Of a stretch of DNA of 64,000 nt, positions 1 to 10,038 are shown one piece after another. Source of the stretch: Salticus scenicus (Eukaryota; Arthropoda; Arachnida; Araneae; Salticidae); contig OZ005657.1 of NCBI GenBank assembly GCA_963930645.1, forward strand, positions 50,283,153 to 50,347,152. Reading direction: 5' to 3'. The position numbers and the translations under genes are program-made. The notes below the pieces were generated by a model. It searched no databases and had not been told where the DNA came from. It saw only the letters and a list, made by a program, of their open reading frames with translations. Each line of letters begins with the position of its first letter. Position 1 is the stretch's first letter.

Positions 1-789
1 ACCCAGACAGCACATGACATCCCTGGGATGTTCTTTATAAGTCTCAAATGTCCTGTTTCCATCCTAGGATAAAATGAGGAAGTCTACAGGATGTCCGAAC
101 AAAAAATACTGAGAACAAATCAATTTGGGTGTCTCTAGGATATCCTAAAATAAAACGTCCGCTTTAAGATGTCCCAGAGACTTTTTTTTTTCGACGTCTT
201 ACGATCCATTAAAAAATATCTTCAGAATGAATGAAATTTAAAATTGAGTTTGAGCGAAATGTGTTCTTTTTAAATTTTATTTATTTATTTCAAAACTAGA
301 ATGAAGCAAAGATAATACAACTAATAAAACAAACTATTCTAAAAAATACAAATTTTTCAATGATAAAATTAACGGTCTCTTTATTTAACTACCACCAATA
401 TTTTGAAGATTATAATTTGATATAAATAATGAACGAATAACCGAAGTTAATTGTCAACTGTTGCAGTTCCGATTTTGTGGTAAACATTGACCGGGAGTGT
501 GGAAATGAATGGGACCCGCAAACGTTAGCGAGAGCATCGTATTATAATATCTAAATGTCGTCCCCAGGGTGCCTGAAGTTTTTTAAAAATAGCCCTGAAA
601 TGTTTTTCCATAAGTCAAGTGTGGGCCACCTGGGACATATTTTGAACGTCCCTACAGATTCTGTGGACATTTTGCCATCCTGAGGATGAACAGAGGATGT
701 CTGTGGATAAGATTTGGATGTCCTAAGAACAACTGAAGATCCGAAAAATTTCATCCTCGGACATTCTGAGGATGATTTGTGTTATCTGG
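1..789. mobile_element. Inverted-repeat element at the window edge, possibly cut on the left
   Basis: The first bases (ACCCAGACAGCACATGACAT) are an imperfect inverted copy of the segment ending near 789 (TTGTGTTATCTGGGT). Both ends are rich in GGATGTCC-like words and their complements. I see no coding capacity. The left boundary falls at the window edge, so the true length and target duplication cannot be read. Superfamily unknown. Confidence 0.5.
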
Positions 790-794
790 GTAAT

Positions 795-1015
795 TAACCC
801 GTTAGTAGTCGCTATAGACAGCGCCACCTATTTCAGATTGCTCACTTTTTATTTAAATGCCACCAATAATTTTAAGAAATGATGTGATCGACGTTGCTTC
901 GATTTTATTCGCGTTTTATGTATATAAAATGCCACTTCTAAAAATTTTTGGTGGCTATATCCTGCAACACTGAAGGATGGGCGGCAAATCGACCAATTCG
1001 ACTACTAACGGGTTA
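795..1015. mobile_element. Miniature inverted-repeat element with TAACCCGTTAGTAGTCG ends
   Basis: A perfect 17-bp terminal inverted repeat (TAACCCGTTAGTAGTCG) brackets a second inner inverted repeat built on GCCACCAATAATTTT. It directly abuts, and seems to have broken, the left end of the A copy that follows: that copy resumes at ATTCCGTAG without its outer terminus. Non-coding. Confidence 0.6.
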
Positions 1016-1198
1016 CTATTCCGTAGTTGTTAGCCCGCCTTTTTATCCCCAGTACTTTTTTTTTTTTTTTTTAGAATATTTTCTTTTTCTTTAATCGCAA
1101 TCACACTTAGAAAATATCGTTCTAAATACTTACTGGTGTGAAAAAAAGGGTGGGACTAACAATACTACGGAATATTAATTAGAATGTTGGCAAGTATG
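1016..1198. mobile_element. Family A miniature element, left end missing
   Basis: Contains ATTCCGTAG, the GCCCGCC box, a long T tract, then GGTGTG, GGGTGGGACTAAC, CTACGGAATATTAATT and the canonical right end TGTTGGCAAGTATG. The outer left terminus is absent where the preceding element abuts. Non-coding. Confidence 0.65.
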
Positions 1199-2836
1199 GT
1201 TATCATACGGTCTCATGTCGTATAGCTTTTGTTGGATTAGTTCGTAAATCCAGGCCCACAGTTTTCAATTCTATTTGGTGAATTCTTTCCCGATTTCTGA
1301 ATTAAAATCTACTTTTAAATTCCCAACCAATAAATAAACCAAAGGAATTACATATTTCTTCAAATTAATAATAAACCGACAGTAAAAGAATATATTTTTA
1401 TACTGTTGATTTGCATAACCTCCTTTTACTGTAGAAAACTATTACTATTATTATTATTATTTCAAAAAGACCCGACTCCGAAATGAGTCCAACATTGTTA
1501 AACATACCTTTGAGAAGAGAAAAACGAAAAGGGCATTAAACTTTGAAAGATATCCGATTATTTTAACTCATATTCAAACCTCATTTTTTAACGCGGCGGA
1601 TTTTAAATTAAAAAGTCACGCTTTAGTACAAAGCGGCTTCTGGGAAAATCTAAAATACCGTAGCATTTGAAGTTTTTTTTTTTTTTTTTTTTTTTTTTTT
1701 CTGAATGCTGCACAGTGAAATAAAAGTTTTCGCAAACTTTAATTTGTTTTAAGAGTGCAAAAACTTTGTTGGATATTTCCTTAAAACTTGTGTTTTGTTT
1801 TTTTTACCAGCAAGAAATTTTGCACACATGCATAATGTATTTGGCTACTTTTGAATGTCCCTATATATTTGTGTCATTTCAATAAAATGCTTCAAATAAC
1901 ATTTATATGTGATGCAGATTTAAAATACTGAGTTGAGTTTTGACTTTTTGCGATGTTTTTTAATTATGTCGATAACAGAGTCAGACATACACACAGAGAC
2001 CAACCGCTAAAAATCTGATTTTAAGATTCAATGCACCTTAAAACGTATAAATGTAGCAAAAACTCAGTTTCAAAAATTTTTTGTCTTTAATTATATGGGT
2101 AAAGCAAGAAGGCCTCGCATCACTCCTGAAATTTTAAGTTCAATTTATTAGATTGTCACCAATATTGTTAAAGATTACTTTTTTACATAACATTTAGAAA
2201 AATTTCTTATTGACGATAATGGTGACAATATAATAAAACGTGAGTAAAGTTTTAGGTAGCTGCGAGGCCTTGGATAAAGAAATTTTAAAAAAAGTAGAAG
2301 AAAAAGGAAAAGAAAGATAGATTGAGCGATATATTCCAGATTAGTATGAAAAATGTATGCTTTAGAAAACACCCTCACTTGTTAATTACATCAATAAATA
2401 AATGGAGGGATATTTTTTCTTTCAATCAAATCACATGTTAAACGGAACTAATAGGTCTACGGGGAACTGCTCGGGTTGAAGTAAAGTAGAGCGTATAACA
2501 TTTTTGAATTAAAGAAAGAACAAAGCAAAACAAGTGTGAGATGGAATTAAATGAAAATAAAACATCTTCCAGCTTTATGATATTGCGTCTGAAAGTATTG
2601 ATTAGATGGATTCCAAACTAAATCGAGGAAGTCGGTGAAACATGTTAACGATCAACTTCTGTGTAAACAATAAGTTTAGTTTTTCCTGAAGGAGCATAAA
2701 TACAAATGTTGTTAGAAGTTCCTATACGGCAGCTTCCAACATACCATTGGTCGGGAAAAAAATATATCAGCATAGAGCCTACTATCAGCTTAAATTCGAA
2801 AATGATGTTTCTTCTTACCTTCTAGGTTCTGAGACC
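1199..2836. other. AT-rich stretch without recognised features
   Basis: I see no gene here. It holds a long T tract near 1672-1700, short trinucleotide runs near 1440, and otherwise unique AT-rich DNA. The short open frames are not supported by any recognisable domain. Confidence 0.5.
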
Positions 2837-3180
2837 GTTGAGCATCTGCTTGATACTTGGTTTGTCTTGTTCGTTAGCTTCTTCTCCTCTTCGAACAGCT
2901 TTCCTTACAGCATGTTCCTAAAGCCTGGTTTGTACTTCTTCGTCATTTTTTTTTCTTTTCTTCTAGCCACAGTCCGTTGATTATCTGCACGATAACTGAC
3001 ATGTCGCTGTTCGCCAGTTCCTTCTCGCCTTCTATCAGCTTGCCTTTCAGCCTGAAATTCTTCTTGTTTTTCAGCCGCTCTTCGTTGAGCATCTGCACAA
3101 TACCTATCTTGTTTCTGTTGGTTAGTTTCTTCTTGTGTTGTAGCAGCTCTGCTTTGACAACAAGGAAAGTATGATATGAA
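2837..3180 (-). pseudogene. Relic of a charged, internally repeated coding sequence
   Basis: On the minus strand a frame stays open from about 3239 to 2943. It encodes a lysine- and glutamate-rich sequence with a recurring motif of the type N-x-x-K-x-x-I-V-Q-M-L-N. The DNA unit starting GTTGA(G/T)(C/T)ATCTGC recurs at 2837, 2976 and 3084. Each unit continues into a similar 60-70 base segment, and the third unit decodes with the same motif (SIKQMLNGL) after a shift in an A tract and a stop. This suggests a decayed exon, or coding tandem repeat, for a coiled-coil-like charged protein. I do not recognise the family. The composition is less AT-rich than the neighbours. It could instead be a non-coding minisatellite that happens to be open. 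Confidence 0.35.
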
Positions 3181-3632
3181 AGGAAAGCTTGCTTCTTTAA
3201 GAGGAAAGTATGAATCAGTAAAATTTCGATTGAAACCAAATCAAGCTTAAATTAAAGAGTATAATCGAAAACATAGGGTCGAGTGCATATTTTGCACATC
3301 AATCTCCCATGGGTCAAGATATGACCCTAGAAGTTTTAGCTGTTTCTGTGAAAACCAATGAAACATGAATGTATGTTACTATATTTCTTAAAAATATTCC
3401 CAATATTCATATTTGTACAATCAAAATACTGTGGATAGAATTACTTTAGCCCTTTCAAGGGCAAGTAAATTTTCTTTGTTTAAAATCAACAGCCACCAGA
3501 AATCACCAATAGTGTTAAAAGATGGGAAATAAATGAAGTTATTTGTCTGAGTTGTAAAAAAAAAAAATATTTATGAAAAATTTCCCGGGACATCTTTTGC
3601 TATTTTGAATTAAAATTTGTGGTTGCGCTATG

Positions 3633-3835
3633 AATACTTGACAACATCCTAATTAATAGTCCGTAGTGTTGTCAGTCCCGCCCTTTTTTTCACACCAGTA
3701 TATTTTTCGAGTAATATTCACCAAATGCACTTACGACTAAATAAGAAGAAAAATACTCTATAAAGATACTGGTGAGAAAAAAGAAGGCGGGGCTAACAAT
3801 ACTACGGAATATTAATTAGTATGTTGGCAAGTATT
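3633..3835. mobile_element. Family A miniature element, 7-bp target duplication
   Basis: Ends read AATACTTGACAACATCC and TGTTGGCAAGTATT, with CCGCCC and GGCGGGGCTAAC boxes inside. The flanks are CGCTATG (left) and CACTATG (right), a 7-bp duplication with one mismatch. Arms of about 85 bp are complementary, leaving a loop of about 30 bp. Confidence 0.8.
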
Positions 3836-3877
3836 CACTATGTAGCCACCATCCCTGAAAGGGTTAATTAGAAGAAG

Positions 3878-4079
3878 CAGAGACTCCAACATACTAATTA
3901 ATATTCCGTAGTATTCTTAGCTCCGCCTTCTTTTTCACACCAGTATCATTTTAGAGTATTTTTCTTCTTATTCAATCGTAATTGAATTTGGAGACTATTA
4001 TTCTAAAAATTTACTGGTGTGTAAAAAAGGGCGTGACTAACAACACTACGGAATATTAATTAGGATGTTGGAGTCTCTG
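3878..4079. mobile_element. Family A2 miniature element (CAGAGACTCCAACA ends), copy 1
   Basis: 202 bp with termini CAGAGACTCCAACATAC and GATGTTGGAGTCTCTG. GAAGAAG directly flanks both sides. It is inserted in a C element whose right part continues at 4087 (TATAATTATAATG). By eye it differs from the copy at 37917-38118 by a single base, which implies recent mobility. Non-coding hairpin. Confidence 0.9.
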
Positions 4080-4240
4080 GAAGAAGTATAATTATAATGT
4101 ATATTCATTTGTAACATAAATATGGATACAGAAAACCTTGTTCTGAAATAATGCAACGCCCACATAAATAAAGAGTAACGCCCACGGGCTAAGCTTACTA
4201 TCAGAGAGACAAAAACGTGCGGTCGTGAACGTGTTAAAAC
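4080..4240. mobile_element. Family C element, right part
   Basis: After the A2 insertion the C interior resumes (ATAATTATAATGTATATTC) and runs to a decayed C terminus, TGCGGTCGTGAACGTGTTAA. The left half is missing: a fragment ending CCCTGAAAGGGTTAA, as in family L, abuts it at 3843-3867. Confidence 0.6.
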
Positions 4241-4560
4241 GTACACTAAATTTGATTTTATCAATGGCAATGCCTTATTTTTATTTTGTGTTTGAATTTC
4301 CTGGGGTCGCGGCAATGCGAAAGAGTATATTGATTTGGTTGTATATTTTATTCATTTGTTTATTTATTTTTTTTTTATATAGATTTATAAGCGTTCAGAG
4401 TTTGAATGTGCTAATATGAATTATGACCTATATTAATTTTTACATAAAAGGAATCCTAATGCTGAAAAATATGCGTGTACAAATTTGCAGCTCATTCCAG
4501 TTATTAGTTTTCGAGATATAAATAAATCTTTCTTTTGGAGATGCTTTGGGCGGGGCATCT
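4228..4560. repeat. Family S dispersed repeat, partial copy
   Basis: The stretch from AAATTTGATTTTATCAATGG to TAAATCTTTCTTTTGGAG reappears with high similarity at about 48515-48985. There it follows the S terminus TACAGTCGGGGAAAA, so this is a truncated S copy. Non-coding. Confidence 0.6.
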
Positions 4561-4561
4561 C

Positions 4562-4734
4562 TTACTAAGTTCCCACGGCCACGCCTTTTTTTAAAGGACT
4601 CTTCCACCAGAATAGTTTTAAGATAAATTTATTCTTAAATGTACAGTGAAATGTTTAAGAAGAAATTAATTTTCAGATAATACTGGTGGAAGAGTCCTTA
4701 AAAAAAACTGGGCGTGACAGCCCTGTCTTATAAA
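4562..4734. mobile_element. Family J miniature element
   Basis: Inverted arms built on GGCCACGCC + A-rich tract + GGACTCTTCCACCAG and its complement CTGGTGGAAGAGTCC + GGGCGTG. The architecture (GC box, homopolymer, CCACC-type box, AT-rich hairpin) parallels families A, B and I. A second J copy lies at 50796-51148. Target duplication not resolved. Confidence 0.6.
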
Positions 4735-4750
4735 GTTTTGCATGCGATAC

Positions 4751-4985
4751 CAGGGGTCGTACTCTCCGTTCTTTTTTCAGGACACACTGGGGAATGAAAA
4801 AAAAATTAAATTTATTGCTACCACTAGTTTTATGCAACAATTTCATCCCTATATATTCGTGGCACAGCACATTACTATAAATATATCCAGAAGTTTTTCT
4901 GCACAAAATTAGTGGTGGAAAGTTTGGCAGAATTTCTTTTATCTTTGTGAGTGTCCTGAAAAAAGGGCGGCGAGTACGACTCCTG
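4751..4985. mobile_element. Family I miniature element, copy 1
   Basis: 235 bp with ends CAGGGGTCGTACTCTCCG and GGCGAGTACGACTCCTG. TTTTTTCAGGACAC and GTGTCCTGAAAAAAGG are the inner arms. Flanks GATAC / GATAAC suggest, but do not prove, a short duplication. Confidence 0.7.
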
Positions 4986-5266
4986 GATAACGAAGAAAAT
5001 CTCAAAAAGTACCAGAGAAAATTAAACAAATTATTTTTAATTTTCAATTACGGGTCAAACTATATACAATAACAACGTCAAATCAAAAAAAAAAAGACAT
5101 CAGTGATAGCAAACAAGAATTTTGTTTTCCAAAAGAAACAAGCTCCGCCTTTCAGCGTTTCTTTACAATAACACAATACAGAAAAAGAAAAAGTGGCTTT
5201 GCGTCTTCGTGCTAAACTTTGTAATATTTTACTTTGGCAAACAATCACCAGCGTTGCCAACATTTA

Positions 5267-5461
5267 CAGTTTCAGGCCACTCTCAAAGAAAAAAAAACCA
5301 CCTCTAATTTTATGCAGATATGCTTCGGGATATATATTTGTACCACTGCGCCATGCTTACACAGGGAATTTATTATTGAATAAAAATAGTGGTAGCAATA
5401 AATTTAAAAAAATTTTATTCCTGAGCGTGTCCTGAAAAAGGGGCGGAGAGTACGACCCCTG
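5267..5461. mobile_element. Family I miniature element inside B, left part deleted
   Basis: Begins CAG then TTTCAGG...CACTCTC, as if the GGGTCGTACTC terminus had been deleted. It ends with the canonical GTGTCCTGAAAAAGG, GGAGAGTACGACCCCTG. Flanks ACATTTA / CAATTTA are a weak duplication. Inner arms CCACCTCTAATTTTATGC and AATAGTGGTAGC resemble copy 1. Confidence 0.6.
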
Positions 5462-5606
5462 CAATTTATTCCAGAGCATTTTTAACCCCGCCTTCTTTAC
5501 ACGCCAACGTATTTTCACACTTTCGCGACCGATGATGTAGATTCACGTTATTTGGAAATCTGTAACTACGCCAGTGGGCGTTTCTTATGCAACTTGTATG
5601 CTACTA

Positions 5607-5821
5607 CAGTAAAGTCTCGTACAACGTGGGTGCAAGTTTGCCTCATGAATATTACAATTTTATTTTTTAACACCACTAATTTTATATCAAAGCAACTCCT
5701 TTATACAAAAACTAAATGGAGTGAATGAGCCAATAGTGTTCTAAAAATTTAGTGGTGCTAAAAAATAAAACTGTTTCATTTATTTGTTATCGCTGCCACC
5801 GCGTTGTACGAGACTTTACTG
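5607..5821. mobile_element. TA-flanked miniature element with CAGTAAAGTCTCGTAC ends
   Basis: Termini CAGTAAAGTCTCGTACAACG and its perfect complement, each next to TA, as expected for the Tc1/mariner superfamily. Inner arms TTTTAACACCACTAATTTT / AAATTTAGTGGTGCTAAAA complete the hairpin. Only one copy seen in the window. Confidence 0.75.
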
Positions 5822-5860
5822 TATACTTCTTAAGAATATTTCCAATGTTCATATTTTGTA

Positions 5861-5954
5861 TACTTCATGCCACCTGTCGCTTGGGGCATAGCCCGGAAAT
5901 TTAGCACCTGAATAATCGCCCACTGTCGGCTTAGGCCGGATTGCGCCTGGCGAA

Positions 5955-5985
<31 letters not shown>

Positions 5986-6068
5986 GAGTTTTTCAATAAA
6001 CTGCGAGTAGTCCCCTTAGAAGCGCTCTACATCGCTCCAAGAGCGATGAGCGGGGGCTGCTCCCTGTT
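5861..6068. mobile_element. Retroposon-like insertion with a 16-17 bp target duplication
   Basis: AATGTTCATATTTTGTA (5844-5860) is repeated, one T shorter, at 6069-6084. These bases are single-copy in other C elements, so the intervening 208 bp is an insertion. It is GC-rich for this region, has an internal T tract at about 5959-5985, and contains hairpin-prone words (CGCTCCAAGAGCG; GTCGGCTTAGGCCGG). A duplication of this length fits target-primed reverse transcription. I recognise no tRNA, 5S or snRNA head. Confidence 0.6.
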
Positions 6069-6370
6069 AATGTTCATATTTGTACAATCAAAGTACTATG
6101 GATACAAATAATTTAATTAAAAAGAGTATAATTATAATGTATATTCATTTGTAACATAAATATGGATACAGGAAATCTTGTTCTGAAATTATGTAGCTTA
6201 AAAGAATAACGCTCGCAGGGAGATCTTACTATCAGAGAGACAAAAATATGTGGTTACGAAAGTGGTAAGAAAAATTTTCTTCTCACATAATCGTTGTCTC
6301 ACATTAGAGAGAAATAGTCTACAAAAATTCCAGTGTGAAAAGAAGGCGGGACTAAAATTGATCTGGAATA

Positions 6371-7091
6371 CAAGGGTCGCTGTCTCTGCCTTTTTTTTAG
6401 AGCACTTTGAGTGAAGATAAATTTCAGACTTTTTTGCCACCAGTATTTTTATGGAGAAATTTTTATGGTACTTTTATAGTAATGTATCAGCAGAATAGGG
6501 ATTCCTCTGAAAGAAATTGCGTTGGTGGAAAAAGCAAAAATTTCTCATCCTCGAATCAGCCTTGACCAGGAAACCATCCCATAGTGTAATCATAGTAAAA
6601 GTACAAACAAACATTAATCTAAAGAGCATATATAAATATGTTTTTTGACGCATAAAGCAATAGCCCTCGTCAGCTCGTTTTCGAATTATAAATTCTGAAA
6701 GTTTGTTAATAATCGGGGCAACCACGCCTTACTGAAATAATGAATAATATCCAAACAAGCAGAAATCGAAAGAGCATAGTCAAATGTGTTCTTTGATGGA
6801 ATAATCAGTTGCCCATTTCAGCTTTGAGATATATTCAATCGAGAAAAAATTGATAAAAGTCATGGTTCTGGCAGGTTTTCACGGGACTCCTCCCACTTTT
6901 TTCAGATTATTATATTTTTACCCAAACTTAAATATAGATTTCTTGAGAACGGGCTTACGAGGGCTAACAGTTTATGCGTCAAAAATCCCGTTATATTATG
7001 CCCTCTCAAATGAACGTAGTTTAATTGATTTCTATTATTACACTATTGGGATGATTTCCTGGTGAGAGAAAGACGGAGAATGCGACTCCTG
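6371..7091. mobile_element. Long family I member (721 bp) inside B
   Basis: Termini CAAGGGTCGCTGTCTCTGCC and ACGGAGAATGCGACTCCTG, with GGAATA repeated exactly on both sides. It is much longer than the other I copies and may hold an older insertion in its middle. No recognisable protein is encoded. Confidence 0.65.
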
Positions 7092-7120
7092 GGAATAAAT
7101 TATAAATGTTAGCAACTATG

Positions 7121-7761
7121 CAAACACTAGAACAAAAATTCAACTAAATAGGTAGGGCTTACAGTTTAATAAAAGAACTTTTTATATACCACGTTTTTTA
7201 ATTTTCTGTAGAATCATATAAACTTGACAATTCTATGTATTAATAAATACTTTTTTTTTTTTTTTTTTGATGAATTATCCATTCAATTTGAAAGAAAATG
7301 ATCAAATGCGTAATAAAGAGAGCAATTATAAGAAATTTTCAAACATTTATTAATTGAATAAAAGTATTAAAAGAATGCATTGTCATCGTGCTCTGAACTA
7401 TTCTAAAAGTTTCAAATGTCTAGCTTGTCAAGAAGTTAGTTAAAAATCGATTGCAAGATTTTTACTGGACAATCAAGAAAGCGAGTTAATAAAAACAAGG
7501 TGAAATAGAGAAATAGGTGGACGTAAATACAGTCAGGCTGTCAATAGACGAATTATCTATTGAAAACCATAGTTAAAAGATTAATCATTTAGTTCATATA
7601 TTGCTTCATTTTACTTTTTTTTTTTTTTTTTTTTTGATACTTTAGTCTCAAAAAATTATTTTATAAATATATTTTAATTAAGAAACTATATTTTCATAGC
7701 AATTATAAAATAAGTCTACAGTTTCAAAGTGATAAACTAACAAAAAACTGGCAAGTACGAG
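7121..7761. other. AT-rich stretch without recognised features
   Basis: Unique AT-rich DNA with T tracts near 7252-7268 and 7618-7635. No gene, RNA or element recognised. Confidence 0.5.
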
Positions 7762-8115
7762 TACAGCCGAGGAAATAAAAACGCAACACTCGCTGTTTTT
7801 TCGTGATTGATTGACGCTGAAAAATCTAATAGATATCATTAAAAGGTACTTTCTGAAAATCACTTGAAATATCAAATTAGGGATCACCTACGTATTGAAA
7901 TGAGCGCCAACATTCATTTTTTCAATACCAACATCCAATTTTGACTTCATAATGATTATGACTTTGAATTTCTGAAAGTCTGCAGTGCGGAAAAGTATAG
8001 AGTTTGTATAATTTATCTTTAGTTTTCATAGAGTTATAACCAAAAATATGTTAGGGGGTTATCTCTAAATCTAGAAAATAAAATAAAAATCGTACAAGAA
8101 TGCGAACAAAATTTT
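7762..8115. mobile_element. Family S element copy (Tc1/mariner-like end)
   Basis: Starts TACAGCCGAGGAAATAAAAA and follows the same sequence, in the opposite direction, as 50100-50473: AACGCAACACTCG, GAGCGCCAACATTC, GTCTGCAGTGCGGAAAAGTA, TTAGGGGGTTATCTCT. The TACAG-type start suggests a TA-inserting element. The far end is not defined. Non-coding. Confidence 0.6.
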
Positions 8116-8219
8116 ATTGTTTCACACCGAAAATATTTTAAGAAAAAATAATAATAATAATAATAATAATTCTAATACCATGATCTTTGCAATACTTTGG
8201 CTATCCCTGATTTCAATTT

Positions 8220-9463
8220 TTACTTTCTTCTATATGTAATATAGAGAAAGTATTGGATTCGCGAAAATTTTCGAAGTCCACTTTTTGATGGATTTACATG
8301 TTTTGGGATGTGGAGAACACGAATTAATAGTTTTTAGAAAATGTCTGTCTGTATCATTTTTTTGTGGACGCTGTATCTCACGAACCAATGAATGAAATTT
8401 AACCAAACTTGGTATTTAGTTGCACCCTGACATAAACTGGTGCTGATTAGATTTTGGGATCAATCGCTCAATAGGTGGCGTTGTGATCGCATTTTATGCA
8501 AATTTTTAACATGGCAGCATAGGACAAAATTCCGTATAAATGGGCATAAAGAGAGTTATTTTACACTTGTGATTGTAAAATTAATATGAATTATTGATAA
8601 CAGTAGTAGTTAGCTAGGAAAAAAATTTTGTGCATGTGGGGGCATCGGTTCCCCCCCTGGGGGGGAAGTACCCCCCCGGGGAAGTAAATTTTCAAGATGG
8701 GTATCTTTCGAAATGTCTCGTTGATAATAGTAATAGTTAACTGGGAAAAAATTTTGTGCATGTGGGGGGAACCGGGGGGGGCAAAGTTTCAAGATGGGTA
8801 TCTTTCGAAAGGTCTCGTAAATACCTTTAAAACTAATGGTTGAACCATAAATCTGTGATAATTTAAAACAAAGTTATCGATTTTTTTTACTTTTAACAAA
8901 AAAAAAACAGAAAAAAATCACTTTTTTTTTTTTTTTTAACGAAATTTAACCAAACTTGGTATTTAGTTGGTCCCCGACATAAACTGGTGCTGATTATGTT
9001 TGGGGATCAGTAGCTCAACAGGTGGCGCTGTGATAGCATTTTATCTAAATTTTTAACATGCCAGCATAGGACAAAAATTCGTATAAATGTGCATAATTAG
9101 AGTTGTTTTAAACTTGTGATTGTAAAATTAATATGAATTATTGATAATAGTAGTATGTAACTAGGAAAAAATTTTCTGCATGGGGGGCATCGCTTCCCCC
9201 CCTGGGGGGAAGTACCCCCCGGGGGGGGATAAATTTTCAAGATGGGTATCTTTCGAAAGGTCTCGTCAATACCTTTAAAACGAATGGTTGAACTATAAAT
9301 CTGTGATAATTTAAAACAAAGTTATCGATTTTTTTTACTTTTAACAAAAAAAAAAAAAAAAAAAATTTTTTTTTTTTTTAAATATTGTTACTGATTGAAT
9401 ATGTATAGGTAAATATAGAAGAAAGTCTTGTGGTGGCCACAACATACTAGTTTTATATGTGAA
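8220..9463. mobile_element. Family G element, copy 1, with internal duplication
   Basis: Starts CTTTCTTCTATATG with a local palindrome, contains TTTACATGTTTTGGGA and GTCTGTCTGT, and ends AGAAGAAAGTCTTGTGGTGG then ACAACATACTAG. A block beginning ATTTAACCAAACTTGG at 8400 repeats from 8944 (ACTTGGTATTTAGTTG, ACATAAACTGGTGCTGATTA, CAGCATAGGACAAAA). Both blocks carry G- and C-runs around 8638-8690, 8764-8780 and 9183-9230. A second copy lies at 28921-29705 and a related one at about 53232-54743. No coding region; superfamily unknown. Confidence 0.65.
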
Positions 9464-9539
9464 CTTAACTGATTTATTAGCATGATAGCAATGTCATAGA
9501 TGATAACATTTTAACATTTTCGCGACAACTGACGTAGAT

Positions 9540-9739
9540 CATAGCTGCTAAGTTTTTTAATTTATTCCGGAATGATGCTAACCCCGCTCTTTTTTCACAC
9601 CGTAATATTTGTAGAAAAAAATATCTTCATTATTTAACTATGATTATACATGAAAAATATTACTCTAAAAAGTTTCCGGTGGGAAAAAAGGGCAGGACTG
9701 ACAACATTCGGGAATAAATTAAAAAACTTGGCAGCTGTG
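9540..9739. mobile_element. Family B miniature element nested in C
   Basis: 200 bp; CATAGCTGCTAAGTTTTTTA to AAAAAACTTGGCAGCTGTG, with CCCCGC and GGGCAGGACTGAC boxes. CGTAGAT is duplicated exactly on both sides; the uninterrupted site (GACGTAGATTCACG) is seen in other C copies. Confidence 0.9.
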
Positions 9740-9862
9740 CGTAGATTCACGTCATTTGAAAATCTGTAACTGTGCCAGTGGGCGTTTCGTTAGTAATTTG
9801 TATGTTATTTATTTCTTAAGACTATACCCAATACTGAAATTTGCGCAATCAAATATACTATG

Positions 9863-10038
9863 CAGAGCTACCAACCTAATCCGGCAAATTGTTAGCACCG
9901 CCCATTTTTCTACACCACTTAATTTTTAGAGTCTTCAAATATATTTTCGATGAATTAAGAAAGCAAATACTCTAAAAATTAAGTGGTGCAGGAAAATGGG
10001 CGTTACTAACAATTTGCCGGATTAGGTTGGCAGCTCTG
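9863..10038. mobile_element. Family A3 miniature element (CAGAGCT ends) nested in C
   Basis: 176 bp with arms of about 67 bp, nearly perfect (CAGAGCTACCAACCTAATCC / GGATTAGGTTGGCAGCTCTG). ACTATG is duplicated exactly. Uninterrupted C copies read ACTATGGATAC here. Confidence 0.92.

Larger units (their letters stand above)
5514..6268. mobile_element. Family C element carrying two insertions
   Basis: Left terminus CACACTTTCGCGACCG; right terminus GTGGTTACGAAAGTGGTAA. Interior C sequence (GATTCACGTTATTTGG, CGCCAGTGGGCGTTTCTT, AATATGGATACAGG) is interrupted by a TA-flanked element (5607-5821) and a retroposon-like piece (5861-6068). In other copies C elements are flanked by TTAA, here decayed. 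Confidence 0.7.
5249..7120. mobile_element. Family B element split by three insertions (nested cluster)
   Basis: The left terminus CAGCGTTGCCAACATTTA starts at 5249 and the right terminus ATGTTAGCAACTATG ends at 7120, flanked by CAATCAC and CAAACAC (7 bp, one mismatch). Segments of the same B element lie at 5249-5266, 5462-5513, 6269-6370 and 7092-7120. Removing the intervening I copy, C element and second I copy restores the usual order of B motifs: ATTTATTCC, CCCCGCC, CCAGTGTG, GGCGGGAC, GGAATA. Two further insertions lie inside the C element, so six elements share 1.9 kb. Confidence 0.75.

Noticed and set aside
9863..10038. CRISPR-like or bacterial regulatory repeats
   Set aside because: Repeats are inverted miniature transposons in a eukaryotic genome, without regular direct spacing.
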